Source: MR-S7 sp000400995 (GTDB lineage Bacteria > Pseudomonadota > Gammaproteobacteria > Burkholderiales > Burkholderiaceae_C). Taken from it: DNA of 64,000 nt. Within the stretch, counting starts at the first letter, position 1; each line of letters opens with the position of its first letter. The translations under genes and the position numbers were made by a program. The notes under the pieces are model-generated. The model was not told the DNA's origin. It saw only the letters and a program-made list of their open reading frames with translations, and searched no databases. The stretch spans positions 3,038,001 through 3,102,000 of the forward strand of contig NZ_CP152342.1 in NCBI RefSeq assembly GCF_045291395.1. Reading direction: 5' to 3'. Below, in pieces: positions 28,558 to 36,688 of this stretch.

Positions 28558-28580
28558 CAACGGGCTTAGGCCCGTTTTTT
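28558..28580 (+). terminator. Terminator of bfr
   Basis: AACGGGC-TTA-GGCCCGTT stem followed by TTTTTT, 25 bp after the bfr stop. Confidence 0.92.
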
Positions 28581-28775
28581 GTGGCCGGTGCGGCGGCAGC
28601 AGCCGACATGCTTGTCAGGCAAATTCCTACACGGCAGGCGAGGCGACCAGACGCCACGCACCGCCGAACCCCGACTTAATTTCCGATTGGGCCAGTTTCA
28701 CAATCCATTTCAACGGATCACGCAATACATGCAACGGCATGCAACGCGGATCCGGGACAGGAAAGGAACCGTGCC

Positions 28776-29105
28776 ATGACCTCCGAACAACTGCTCGCCG
28801 AAATCCGCGAAGCCAACCTCACCTACCTGATGCTGGCGCAGACCCTGATCCGCCAGGACAAGGCCGAAGCCGTGTTCCGCCTGGGGCTCAACGAAGAAGC
28901 TGCCGATATTCTGGCATCGCTGTCCGCCGCGCAAGTGCTCAAACTGGCCTCCCGCAACACGCTACTTTGCAGCTTCCGCGTGGACGACGAACTGGTCTGG
29001 GGCCTGCTGACCAACCACCACACGCCCAGGAAGGCCGCCAGCGAGGCCACCAACGCGCTGCACGCCAACATCCTGATGGCCAGCCGCGTGTCGGAAGTGC
29101 TCTGA
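28776..29105 (+). CDS. flhD: Flagellar master regulator FlhD
   Basis: 109 residues, FlhD length. The N-terminal helix EQLLAEIREANLTYLMLAQTLIRQDKAEAVFRLG is the characteristic dimerisation segment and EEAADILASLSAAQVLKLASRN precedes the HTH-like C-terminus. The Cys in LLCSFRVDD corresponds to the conserved FlhD Cys region. With FlhC it forms the heterohexamer that activates class II flagellar promoters. AAAGGAA ribosome site, flhC 31 bp downstream. The ~195 bp between the bfr terminator and flhD would contain its promoter. Confidence 0.95.
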   Translation: MTSEQLLAEIREANLTYLMLAQTLIRQDKAEAVFRLGLNEEAADILASLSAAQVLKLASRNTLLCSFRVDDELVWGLLTNHHTPRKAASEATNALHANILMASRVSEVL

Positions 29106-29136
29106 CCCTCTCCCCCTCCTCCACGGAAAGACCGCC

Positions 29137-29676
29137 ATGCCCGCACCCGTCAAGAGCGTCCTCAACGAGTCCAAGCAGATCGAACGCGCCGCCATGCTGA
29201 TCCAGATGGGCGCACGCATGCAGGTGCTGGAGTCGGAAACCACGCTGTCGTACGAGCGCCTGATCCGCCTGTACAAGGAAATCGCGGGCAAGTCGCCGTC
29301 CAAGGGGCAGCTGCCGTTCTCCACCGACTGGTTCCTCACGTGGCAGGAGAACATCCACAGCTCGCTGTTCCTGAACATCTACGAATACCTCTCCAAGGGC
29401 ATGAGCCTGGACAGCGTGGAGCTGCTGACCAAGGCCTACCGCCTCTACAACGAGCAGGTGCAGGCCGCGGAGATCGAGCCGCTGCTGTCGTTCACGCGCG
29501 CCTGGCGCTTGGTGAAGTTCGTGGACGCCGGCATGCTCACGCGCACCAAGTGCGCGCAATGCGGCGGCCAGTTCGTCACCGAGCTGTACGAGAACCGCCA
29601 CTACACCTGCGGCCTGTGCAACCCGCCGGCGCGCGCAGGCAAGAGCAAGAGCGCCGGTGCGCTGACGCTGCACTGA
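29137..29676 (+). CDS. flhC: Flagellar master regulator FlhC
   Basis: 179 residues. Starts MPAPVKSVLNESKQIERAAMLIQMGARM, typical for beta-proteobacterial FlhC. The zinc site is visible as TKCAQCGGQFV and HYTCGLCNPP (four Cys). It is the DNA-binding partner of FlhD. No other flagellar gene is in the window; the lipoprotein genes after it run convergently. The stop codon TGA at 29674-29676 begins palindromic repeat copy 11. Confidence 0.95.
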   Translation: MPAPVKSVLNESKQIERAAMLIQMGARMQVLESETTLSYERLIRLYKEIAGKSPSKGQLPFSTDWFLTWQENIHSSLFLNIYEYLSKGMSLDSVELLTKAYRLYNEQVQAAEIEPLLSFTRAWRLVKFVDAGMLTRTKCAQCGGQFVTELYENRHYTCGLCNPPARAGKSKSAGALTLH

Positions 29677-29735
29677 TAGACAAATCGGCCTCCAGCGCTT
29701 GACTGGCAAGCGCTGGCAGCTATCGTTTCAGTAGC
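29676..29735. repeat. Interspersed palindromic repeat, copy 11
   Basis: TCGGCCTCCAGCGCTTG, loop ACTGG, CAAGCGCTGGCAGCTATCG. It separates convergent flhC and the FlgO-like lipoprotein gene; both stop codons lie at its two ends. Confidence 0.88.
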
Positions 29736-30263
29736 TCTCCACGAGCAAGCCGCGCACGTTGCCGTCCATGGGCAGCGCATAGTCGTGCGCCGCCAGCACC
29801 GCATTGCCCTGCGGGCCCACCAGCCTGAGACTCACGTACACCGCCTGCGGCGCGACCACGTAGGTGCCCACCAGCACCGCCTGCGCGGCCTGGGCCTGCG
29901 CCACCTGGTGCGCCTCGCGCGACAGCAGCAGCTCGCCTTGCAGGGCCGCAGCGCCAGCGTTTCGCGCAAGCGCAGCTCGGTCACGCGCAGGCCGCGCTGG
30001 GCCAGGCGGCCGGCCACCTGCTCGGACACCAGGCGGCCCAGGCGCGAGGACGCATCCAGCCGGTCGAGCTGCACCACGGTCGCCACGAGCACGGGCTGCG
30101 CCGGGTCGAGCGCCACCTGCTGGAGCAGCGCATCGGCCGCGCCGTGGTGGAGCGCCACCAGGTCGGCGGGATCGCGCACGGCATGCTCGCCGTAGTAGTA
30201 GCGCGCGCAGCCGCCGAGCGCGCCGCACGCCAGCAGCGCGGCCATCATGGTGCGCCGGTTCAT
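29728..30263 (-). pseudogene. FlgO-like lipoprotein, single-base frameshift near 29950
   Basis: Starts at ATG 30263 (MNRRTMMAALLACGALGGCARY: lipobox LGGC). The region DALLQQVALDPAQPVLVATVVQLDRLDASSRLGRLVSEQVAGRL is the FlgO-domain pattern. After LRETLALR the frame is lost; the neighbouring frame continues with LQGELLLSREAHQVAQAQAAQAVLVGTYVV to the end. One extra base in GCGGCCC near 29950 gives a continuous ~178-residue protein. FlgO-type lipoproteins sit at the outer membrane and support motility in vibrios; the neighbouring flhDC agrees with a flagellar role, which is inferred. It overlaps the upstream lipoprotein gene by 4 nt. Confidence 0.68.
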
Positions 30264-30880
30264 GGCGTCACCCTCCAGGTCTTGAGGGGCGCCGTCGCGG
30301 GCGCGGGACGGGGCGGCAGGTAGAGCGGCGCGTCGTCCTGCGCGATGGTGTACATGTCGGAGGTGCGCACCAGGATGCGCCCCTCGCTTTCCAGCGACGT
30401 GACCACGAGCACTTCGGAGCGCAGCGGCCCGTCGCCGTCATGCGCCTCGCCCGCGCCGCGGTGCACGCGCACGCCGTCGGCCAGCCATTCGCCGTGCGAC
30501 ACCAGCGGCGCATCGGCATGGTGCTGCACGAGCCGCGTGGCGACGTGCAGGCGCACGTCCGAGGGCGCGGCAGCCACGGCCACGCCGCGTTCCACGAGCT
30601 GCGTCACCAGCAGCTCCCGGAAGCCCTGGTCGAACCCCGACGCCTGCGGCGCCACTTCCACGTGCAGCGGGTGCCTGTCTGGCGGCCAGTCGCTCAGCCG
30701 CCCGGCCACGTGCGCGGCCACGTCGGCGGCCAGCACGTTCCAGTGGTGCAGCGCGCGCGAGGTCTTCTGCGCCGAGGGCGCGTGCAGCGCCTCCTGCGGC
30801 ACGTCCGCCGGCACGCTGGCACAGCCCGCGGCCAGCAGCGCGAGCGCCGCCGCGGCCGCAATCCGGTTCTTCGAGGTCAT
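30260..30880 (-). CDS. Putative lipoprotein, co-transcribed with FlgO-like gene
   Basis: 206 residues. A lipoprotein signal peptide is clear (MTSKNRIAAAAALALLAAGCAS, lipobox LAAGC), so it is membrane-anchored in the periplasm. The rest (FDQGFRELLVTQLVERGVAVAA, VRLHVATRLVQHH, SEVLVVTSLESEGRILVRTSDMY) alternates beta strands and helices in the way of other small flagellar-locus lipoproteins; I do not recognise a named family. Its stop overlaps the start of the FlgO-like gene (ATGA), so both form one operon. Confidence 0.75.
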   Translation of the reverse strand: MTSKNRIAAAAALALLAAGCASVPADVPQEALHAPSAQKTSRALHHWNVLAADVAAHVAGRLSDWPPDRHPLHVEVAPQASGFDQGFRELLVTQLVERGVAVAAAPSDVRLHVATRLVQHHADAPLVSHGEWLADGVRVHRGAGEAHDGDGPLRSEVLVVTSLESEGRILVRTSDMYTIAQDDAPLYLPPRPAPATAPLKTWRVTP

Positions 30881-30935
30881 GCGCGCATGCTAGCGGCGGC
30901 GCGCGGCGGCCATCGGCCGAACAACCGGGGCTTTG

Positions 30936-33782
30936 TCAGCCTGTATTGCGCAATCCCGCCGCAATGCCGTTGATCGAGATGTGGATGCCAGTCTGCACCC
31001 GCTCGTCGCCCTGGCCCGCGCGCCAGCGGCGCACCAGCTCCACCTGCAGGTGGTGCAGCGGGTCGATGTAGGGGAAGCGGTGGCGGATGGAGCGCGCCAG
31101 CGCCGTGTTGCCCGCCAGGCGCTGGCGCTCGCCCGTGATGCGCGCGAGCGCGTCGGCCGTGCGCTGCCACTCGGTCTCGATGGCGCCGAAGACCTTCTTG
31201 CGCAGGCGCGCGTCGGCCACCAGTTCGCTGTAGCGCGAGGCCAGGGCCAGGTCGCTCTTGGCCAGCACCATGTCCATGTTGGACAGCAGCGTGCGGAAGA
31301 ACGGCCACTGGCGGTACATCTTCTGCAGCAGCGCCAGCTGCACCTTGGGATCCTGGCCCGGCGCCTTCAGGAACGATTCCACCGCCGCGCCGAAGCCGAA
31401 CCAGCCCGGCAGCGTGAGCCGGCACTGGCCCCAGCTGAAGCCCCACGGAATGGCGCGCAGGTCCTCGATCTTCTGGCTGGGCTTGCGGCTCGCGGGGCGC
31501 GAGCCGATGTTCAGCTCCGCGATCTCGCGGATGGGCGTGGCGCTGAAGAAGTAGTCGGTGAATCCGGGCGTCTCGTAGACCAGCGCGCGATAGGCCGCCA
31601 TGCTGGCGCGCGAGAGCTGCTCGGCCGCCTCCAGGAAGGCCTTGGTAGCGGGCTTGGTGGGCTGCAGCAGGGTGGCTTCCAGCGTGGCGGCCACCAGGGT
31701 CTCGAGGTTGCGCCGGCCGATCTCGGGGTTGGCGTATTTCGAGGCGATCACCTCGCCCTGCTCCGTCAGGCGGATCTGCCCGCGCACGGTGCCGGGCGGC
31801 TGCGCCAGGATGGCCTGGTAGCTCGGGCCGCCGCCGCGGCCCACGGTGCCGCCGCGGCCGTGGAACATGCGCAGCTGGATCGGCTGCTGGTGGCCCTTGG
31901 CCGCGTTCATCTCGTCGAACAGCGCCACCAGCGCGATCTCGGCGCGGTACAGCTCCCAGTTGCTGGTGAAGATGCCGCCGTCCTTGTTGCTGTCGCTGTA
32001 GCCCAGCATGATGTCCTGCTCGGCGCCGCTGCGCGTGAGCAGCGCCGCGATGCCGGGGATGGCGTAGAACGCGCGCATGATGGGCGCCGCGTTGCGCAGG
32101 TCCTCGATGGTCTCGAAGAGCGGCACCACGATCAGGCCGGCCCGCGCGTCGCCGTCGAGCGTGCCGCGCATCAGGCCCACTTCCTTTTGCAGCAGCAGCA
32201 CCTCGAGCAGGTCGCTCACCGTCTCGGTGTGGCTGATGATGTAGTGGCGGATGGCGTCGTGGCCGTAGCGCTCGCGCGCGGCGCGCGCGGTCTCGAAGAT
32301 GGCGATCTCGCCGCGCGTGTGCTCGGAATATTCCGCGCCCACCACGCGCAGCGGCCGCGCGTCGCACAGCAGCCGCTGCAGCAGCGCGCAGCGCTGCTCC
32401 TCGGGCAGCGCGGCATAGCCTGCCTCGATGCGCGCCGTGGCCAGCAGCTCGGCCACCACGCGCTCGTGCTGGTCGGAGCTCTGGCGCAGGTCCACCGTGG
32501 CAAGGTGGAAGCCGAACACCTCCACCGCGCGCATCAAGGGGCGCAGCCGCTCACCCACCAGCGCCGCGCCGCGGTGCGAGCGCAGCGAGGCCTCGATCAC
32601 GCGCAAGTCGGCCAGGAACTCGGCCGCGCTGGCGTAGGCGTTCTGCGGCGCCACGGCGTGGCGCGCGGCCTCGCCGCCGGAGAGGTCACGGAGCGTGGCG
32701 GCCAGGCGCGCGTAGACGCCGGTGAGCGCTCGGCGATAGGGCTCGTCGCGGCGGTGCTCGCTGGTGTCGGGCGAGCGCTCGGCGAGCTGCTGCATCTCGG
32801 GCGAGACCTGCGCCAGGTTGCTGGAGAGCGACAGCTCGCGCCCCAGGTGGTGCACCTCGGTGAGGTAGTGGCGCAGCGCCACCTCGGCCTGGCGGCGCAA
32901 GGCCAGCGAAAGCGTGTCGGCGCTCACGTTGGGGTTGCCGTCGCGGTCGCCGCCGATCCACTGGCCCATGCGCAGGAAGCTCGCCACGGGGTGCTGCGCG
33001 CCCAGTTCCTGCTCCAGCGCGGCATAGATCTTGGGGATCTCCTGCAGGAAGGTGTATTCGTAATACGACAGCGCGTTCTCGATCTCGTCGGCCACGGTGA
33101 GCTTGGAATAGCGCAGCAGCCGCGTCTGCCACAGCTGCGCCACGCGTGCGCGCAGCCGCGCCTCGTTGGCGGCCAGCTCGCGCGGGGTGAGCGTGTCCTT
33201 CGCGCTGTTGTAGAGCTGGGCGCGCGCCTGGATGGCGTCGCGTTCGGTGAGCAGCTGCGCGATGTCGCGCTCGGCGTCCAGGATGCTCTTGCGCTGCACC
33301 TCGGTCGGGTGGGCGGTGAGCACGGGCGCCACGTAGCTCGTGGCCAGCGTCTGCGCCACCGTGCGCGGAGCGATGCCGGCCCAGCGCAGGCGGGCGAGGG
33401 CCACCTCGATGCTGCCCTCCTGCGTGCTGCCCGCGCGCTCGTGCACGGCGCGGCGGCGGATGTGGTGGCGGTCCTCCGCCAGGTTGGCCAGGTGGCTGAA
33501 ATAGGTGAACGCGCGGATCACGCTCACCGTCTGGTCGCCCGTCAGGCCCTTGAGCAGCTTCTTGAGCGCCTTGTCGGCCTCGTGGTCGGCGTCGCGGCGG
33601 AAGGCCACCGAGAGCTTGCGCACCTGCTCCACGAGGTCGTAGGCGGCCACGCCCTCCTGCTCGCGGATCACGTCGCCGAGGATGCGCCCGAGCAGGCGGA
33701 TGTCCTGGATCAGCGGCAGGTCCTTGTCGGCCTTGCGGGCGACAGCGGCGGCGGCATCGGTCTTGCGGGCGGTAGCGGTCAT
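30936..33782 (-). CDS. ppc: Phosphoenolpyruvate carboxylase
   Basis: 948 residues. Signature blocks: VLTAHPTEVQRKSI (first catalytic His region), MFHGRGGTVGRGGGPSY (second His and Arg residues), and the C-terminal ISINGIAAGLRNTG ending in the conserved NTG. It carboxylates PEP to oxaloacetate in the cytoplasm to refill the TCA cycle. An N-terminal extension of ~20 residues (RKTDAAAAVARKADKD) is low-complexity. It is divergent from hemC over 83 bp. No sign of damage. Confidence 0.97.
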   Translation of the reverse strand: MTATARKTDAAAAVARKADKDLPLIQDIRLLGRILGDVIREQEGVAAYDLVEQVRKLSVAFRRDADHEADKALKKLLKGLTGDQTVSVIRAFTYFSHLANLAEDRHHIRRRAVHERAGSTQEGSIEVALARLRWAGIAPRTVAQTLATSYVAPVLTAHPTEVQRKSILDAERDIAQLLTERDAIQARAQLYNSAKDTLTPRELAANEARLRARVAQLWQTRLLRYSKLTVADEIENALSYYEYTFLQEIPKIYAALEQELGAQHPVASFLRMGQWIGGDRDGNPNVSADTLSLALRRQAEVALRHYLTEVHHLGRELSLSSNLAQVSPEMQQLAERSPDTSEHRRDEPYRRALTGVYARLAATLRDLSGGEAARHAVAPQNAYASAAEFLADLRVIEASLRSHRGAALVGERLRPLMRAVEVFGFHLATVDLRQSSDQHERVVAELLATARIEAGYAALPEEQRCALLQRLLCDARPLRVVGAEYSEHTRGEIAIFETARAARERYGHDAIRHYIISHTETVSDLLEVLLLQKEVGLMRGTLDGDARAGLIVVPLFETIEDLRNAAPIMRAFYAIPGIAALLTRSGAEQDIMLGYSDSNKDGGIFTSNWELYRAEIALVALFDEMNAAKGHQQPIQLRMFHGRGGTVGRGGGPSYQAILAQPPGTVRGQIRLTEQGEVIASKYANPEIGRRNLETLVAATLEATLLQPTKPATKAFLEAAEQLSRASMAAYRALVYETPGFTDYFFSATPIREIAELNIGSRPASRKPSQKIEDLRAIPWGFSWGQCRLTLPGWFGFGAAVESFLKAPGQDPKVQLALLQKMYRQWPFFRTLLSNMDMVLAKSDLALASRYSELVADARLRKKVFGAIETEWQRTADALARITGERQRLAGNTALARSIRHRFPYIDPLHHLQVELVRRWRAGQGDERVQTGIHISINGIAAGLRNTG

Positions 33783-33865
33783 CGCGGCGTGCTCGGTGAG
33801 GGTGTGTTGCGGCGCAGCATGCTAGCATCCCCCGCGCTGCCGAACGGCCCGACGACTGCCTCTCC

Positions 33866-34807
33866 ATGACCACTCCCCACGCCCCCCTGCCCCCCATCGT
33901 GATCGCCACGCGCGAAAGCCAGCTCGCCCTGTGGCAGGCCGAGCACGTGCAGGCCCTGCTGCGCGCGCGCGGCCACGACGTGGCGCTGCTGGGCATGACC
34001 ACCAAGGGCGACCAGATCCTGGATCGCTCGCTCTCCAAGGTGGGCGGCAAGGGCCTGTTCGTGAAGGAGCTGGAAGTGGCGCTGGAAGAGGGCCGCGCCG
34101 GCATCGCCGTGCACTCGCTCAAGGACGTGCCCATGGAGCTGCCCGAAGGCTTCGCCCTCGCGTGCGTGATGGAGCGCGAGGACCCGCGCGACGCCTTCGT
34201 CTCGCCGCGCCATGCATCGCTGGATGCACTGCCGCAGGGCGCGGTGGTCGGCACCTCCAGCCTGCGCCGCCAGGTGCTGCTGCGTGCGCTGCGGCCCGAC
34301 CTGCGCATCGAGCCGCTGCGCGGCAACGTGAACACGCGCCTGCGCAAGCTCGACGAAGGACAGTACGACGCCATCGTGCTCGCCGCGGCCGGCCTCAAGC
34401 GCCTGGGCCTGGCGGACCGCATCCGCGCCGTCTTCGAGCCCTCCCAGATGCTGCCCGCCGCCGGCCAGGGCGCCTTAGGCATCGAGATCCGCAGCAGCCG
34501 GGCCGACCTGGCCGCCGCGCTGGCCCCGCTCGCGCACCAGGCCACCTGGCTCACGGTGACGGCCGAGCGCGCCGTCAGCCGCGCCATGGGCGGCAGCTGC
34601 TCCATGCCCCTGGCCGCGCACGGCACGTGGCAAGGCGACACGCTGCACCTGCAGGCGGCCTGGGGCGACCTGGACGATCCGCAGGCCCCACCCGCGCCGC
34701 TCGTGCGCGCCGAGGACAGCGCCCGCGTCACCACGCTGGCCGAGGCCGACGCGCTGGGCCTGGCCGTGGCCGCGCGGTTGCAGGCGGGCGGCGCCCGCAA
34801 GGCATGA
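33866..34807 (+). CDS. hemC: Porphobilinogen deaminase (hydroxymethylbilane synthase)
   Basis: 313 residues. IVIATRESQLALWQAEHV, GDQILDRSLSKVGGKGLFVKELE, the catalytic Asp in AVHSLKDVPMEL, TSSLRRQ and RGNVNTRLRKLD are HemC blocks. The dipyrromethane cofactor Cys lies in MGGSCSMPLAAHG. It polymerises four porphobilinogens to hydroxymethylbilane. The stop overlaps the hemD start by 4 nt (ATGA), so hemCD are translationally coupled, followed by hemX and hemY. Confidence 0.97.
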   Translation: MTTPHAPLPPIVIATRESQLALWQAEHVQALLRARGHDVALLGMTTKGDQILDRSLSKVGGKGLFVKELEVALEEGRAGIAVHSLKDVPMELPEGFALACVMEREDPRDAFVSPRHASLDALPQGAVVGTSSLRRQVLLRALRPDLRIEPLRGNVNTRLRKLDEGQYDAIVLAAAGLKRLGLADRIRAVFEPSQMLPAAGQGALGIEIRSSRADLAAALAPLAHQATWLTVTAERAVSRAMGGSCSMPLAAHGTWQGDTLHLQAAWGDLDDPQAPPAPLVRAEDSARVTTLAEADALGLAVAARLQAGGARKA

Positions 34808-35616
34808 CCCCCCACGCCATCGTCACCCGCCCCGCGCGCGAAGCCGCGCAGTGGGTGGAGGACCTGCGCGCGCACGGCATCGCGGCGCAGGCGCTGCCGC
34901 TCATCGCCATCGGCCCGGTCGCGGCCCCCGCGCTGCGCCAGGCGCTGCATGAGGCCCGCTCCGCCTGGACGCGCTACCGTGCGGTGATGTTCGTCAGCGG
35001 CAACGCGGCGCTGCACTTCTTCGAACCAAATCAGTCCCTGGCGCTTGCTGAACAAGCGCAAGCAGCTACCAAAACCAGAGCATGGGCCCCCGGCCCCGGC
35101 ACCGTGGCCGCACTGCGCCAGGCCGGCCTGCCCCTGGAGGCCATCGACGGCCCGGCGCCTCATGCCCCGCAGTTCGACTCCGAAGCGCTGTGGCAGGTCG
35201 TGGCCCCGCAGATCGGCCCGGGCGACCGCGTGCTCATCGTGCGCGGCACGAGCAGCCCCGCCGCGGAAGGCGGCAACGGCCGCGACTGGCTGGCCGCGCG
35301 CATCGCCGAGGCCGGCGGCGCGGTGGACTTCGTGGCCGCCTACGAGCGCAGCGCTCCCCGGCTGGACGCGGGCCAGCAGGCGCTGGCGGCACGGGCCGCG
35401 CAGGACGGTTCCGTGTGGCTGCTCTCCAGCTCCGAAGCGGTGTCCCATCTGAAGGCCGCCCTGCCCGCCCAGCCCTGGGGCAGCGCCCGCGCACTGGCCA
35501 CGCACCCGCGCATCGCGCAGGCGGCCCGCGCGGCGGGATTCGGCATCGTCAACGAATGTCGACCTGCCCTGCCGGACGTGGCCGCGTCGATAAAATCCCT
35601 TGTCTATGAGCACTGA
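34804..35616 (+). CDS. hemD: Uroporphyrinogen-III synthase carrying an in-frame palindromic repeat
   Basis: 270 residues. N-terminal TPHAIVTRPAREAAQWVEDLRAHG and AVMFVSGNAALHFF, central ARAWAPGPGTVAALRQAGL-like KTRAWAPGPGTVAAL, and VLIVRGTSSPAAEGG, YERSAPRL, WLLSSSEAVSHL are HemD segments for the two-lobed cyclase of hydroxymethylbilane. Between ALHFF and WAPGPGT is an unusual ~18-residue stretch (PNQSLALAEQAQAATK) encoded by palindromic repeat copy 12, in the region linking strand and helix of lobe one. It is tolerated without frameshift or stop. The start overlaps hemC. The insertion presumably forms a surface loop. Confidence 0.93.
   Translation: MTPHAIVTRPAREAAQWVEDLRAHGIAAQALPLIAIGPVAAPALRQALHEARSAWTRYRAVMFVSGNAALHFFEPNQSLALAEQAQAATKTRAWAPGPGTVAALRQAGLPLEAIDGPAPHAPQFDSEALWQVVAPQIGPGDRVLIVRGTSSPAAEGGNGRDWLAARIAEAGGAVDFVAAYERSAPRLDAGQQALAARAAQDGSVWLLSSSEAVSHLKAALPAQPWGSARALATHPRIAQAARAAGFGIVNECRPALPDVAASIKSLVYEH
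35025..35079. repeat. Interspersed palindromic repeat, copy 12 (inside hemD)
   Basis: ACCAAATCAGTCCCTGGCGC, TTGCTGAACAAGCGCAAGC, AGCTACCAAAACCAG: the family core with the same arms as intergenic copies, but with GATAGC mutated to GTAGC on the minus strand, avoiding a stop in the coding frame. It is translated as part of HemD. Confidence 0.9.
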
Positions 35617-36679
35617 GACCGCGTTGCCCGCGCCCCCCGAGACGCCTCCCCCCGCACCGGCACCCGCCGGCGGCGGTGGACGCATCGCGCTGACCCTGCT
35701 AGGCATCGTCGCCGCCGCGGGCCTGGCGGGCTCGCTGCTGCTGTGGCAGCGCCTGTCGAGCATCCAGGAGCAGCTCGCACGGCAGACGGCCGACTCGGGC
35801 GCGCAGGCCATCGAGGCACGCACCATGGCGCGCGAGGCGCAGGACCTGGCGCGCGAGACCTCGGCCCGCCTGGCCGTCACCGAAGCCCGCGTGGGCGAGG
35901 TGGCGCTGCAGCGCGGCCAGCTCGAAGAACTCATGCAAAGCCTGTCGCGCACGCGCGACGAAAACCTGGTGGTGGACGTGGAGGCCGGCCTGCGCCTGGC
36001 CCAGCAGCAGTCGCAGCTCACCGGCAGCCTGCAGCCGCTGGTGGCCGCGCTCAAGAGCGCGGGCCAGCGCATCGACCGCGCCGCCCAGCCCCGGCTGGCG
36101 CCACTGCAGCGCGCCATCAGCCACGACCTGGAGCGCCTGGAACGCGCCGCCGTCACCGACACCGCCGGCCTGCTGGGCCGCCTGGACGAACTCGTGCGCC
36201 AGGTGGACGAGCTGCCCCTGCTCAACGCCGTGGCCCAGGCCCCCGCCATGCGGCGCAAGGCCGCCGCCGCGCAGACGCCCCCCGCGCCCGGCGCCGCCGA
36301 TGTGCCGCGCTGGCAGGCCGCCCTGCGCAACGCCTGGGACGCGGTGGCCGACGAGGCGCGCGGCCTGGTGCGCGTGAGCCGCATCGATCAGCCCGACGCC
36401 GTGCTGCTCGCGCCCGACCAGGCCTTCTTCCTGCGCGAGAACCTCAAGCTCAAGCTGCTCAACGCGCGCCTGGCCGTGCTGGCGCGACGCATGGACTCCG
36501 CCCGCGCCGACCTGGCCTCCGCCAGCGGCGCGCTGGCCAAGTATTTCGACCCGGCCTCGCGCCGCACGCAAAGCGCCGCCGACGCGCTCCAGCAGTTGCA
36601 GGTCCATATGAAGACCGCCGAGATGCCCCAGCTCGACGACACCTTTGCCGCCCTGGCCACGGCCGCGGCAGGCCGGTAG
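35606..36679 (+). CDS. hemX: HemX-like membrane protein (uroporphyrinogen-III C-methyltransferase family annotation)
   Basis: 357 residues from ATG 35606, 11 nt before the hemD stop. A Pro-rich cytoplasmic start, one membrane helix (IALTLLGIVAAAGLAGSLLLW) and a long periplasmic coiled-coil/helical domain (LSSIQEQLARQTADSGAQAIEARTM onwards; VRVSRIDQPDAVLLAPDQAFFLRENLKLKLLNARLAVLAR). This is the HemX layout found after hemD in many proteobacteria; despite its database name it lacks the SAM-methyltransferase domain. Probably scaffolds or anchors haem-synthesis enzymes; the function is not settled. Confidence 0.9.
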   Translation: MSTETALPAPPETPPPAPAPAGGGGRIALTLLGIVAAAGLAGSLLLWQRLSSIQEQLARQTADSGAQAIEARTMAREAQDLARETSARLAVTEARVGEVALQRGQLEELMQSLSRTRDENLVVDVEAGLRLAQQQSQLTGSLQPLVAALKSAGQRIDRAAQPRLAPLQRAISHDLERLERAAVTDTAGLLGRLDELVRQVDELPLLNAVAQAPAMRRKAAAAQTPPAPGAADVPRWQAALRNAWDAVADEARGLVRVSRIDQPDAVLLAPDQAFFLRENLKLKLLNARLAVLARRMDSARADLASASGALAKYFDPASRRTQSAADALQQLQVHMKTAEMPQLDDTFAALATAAAGR

Positions 36680-36688
36680 CCCACTCCT

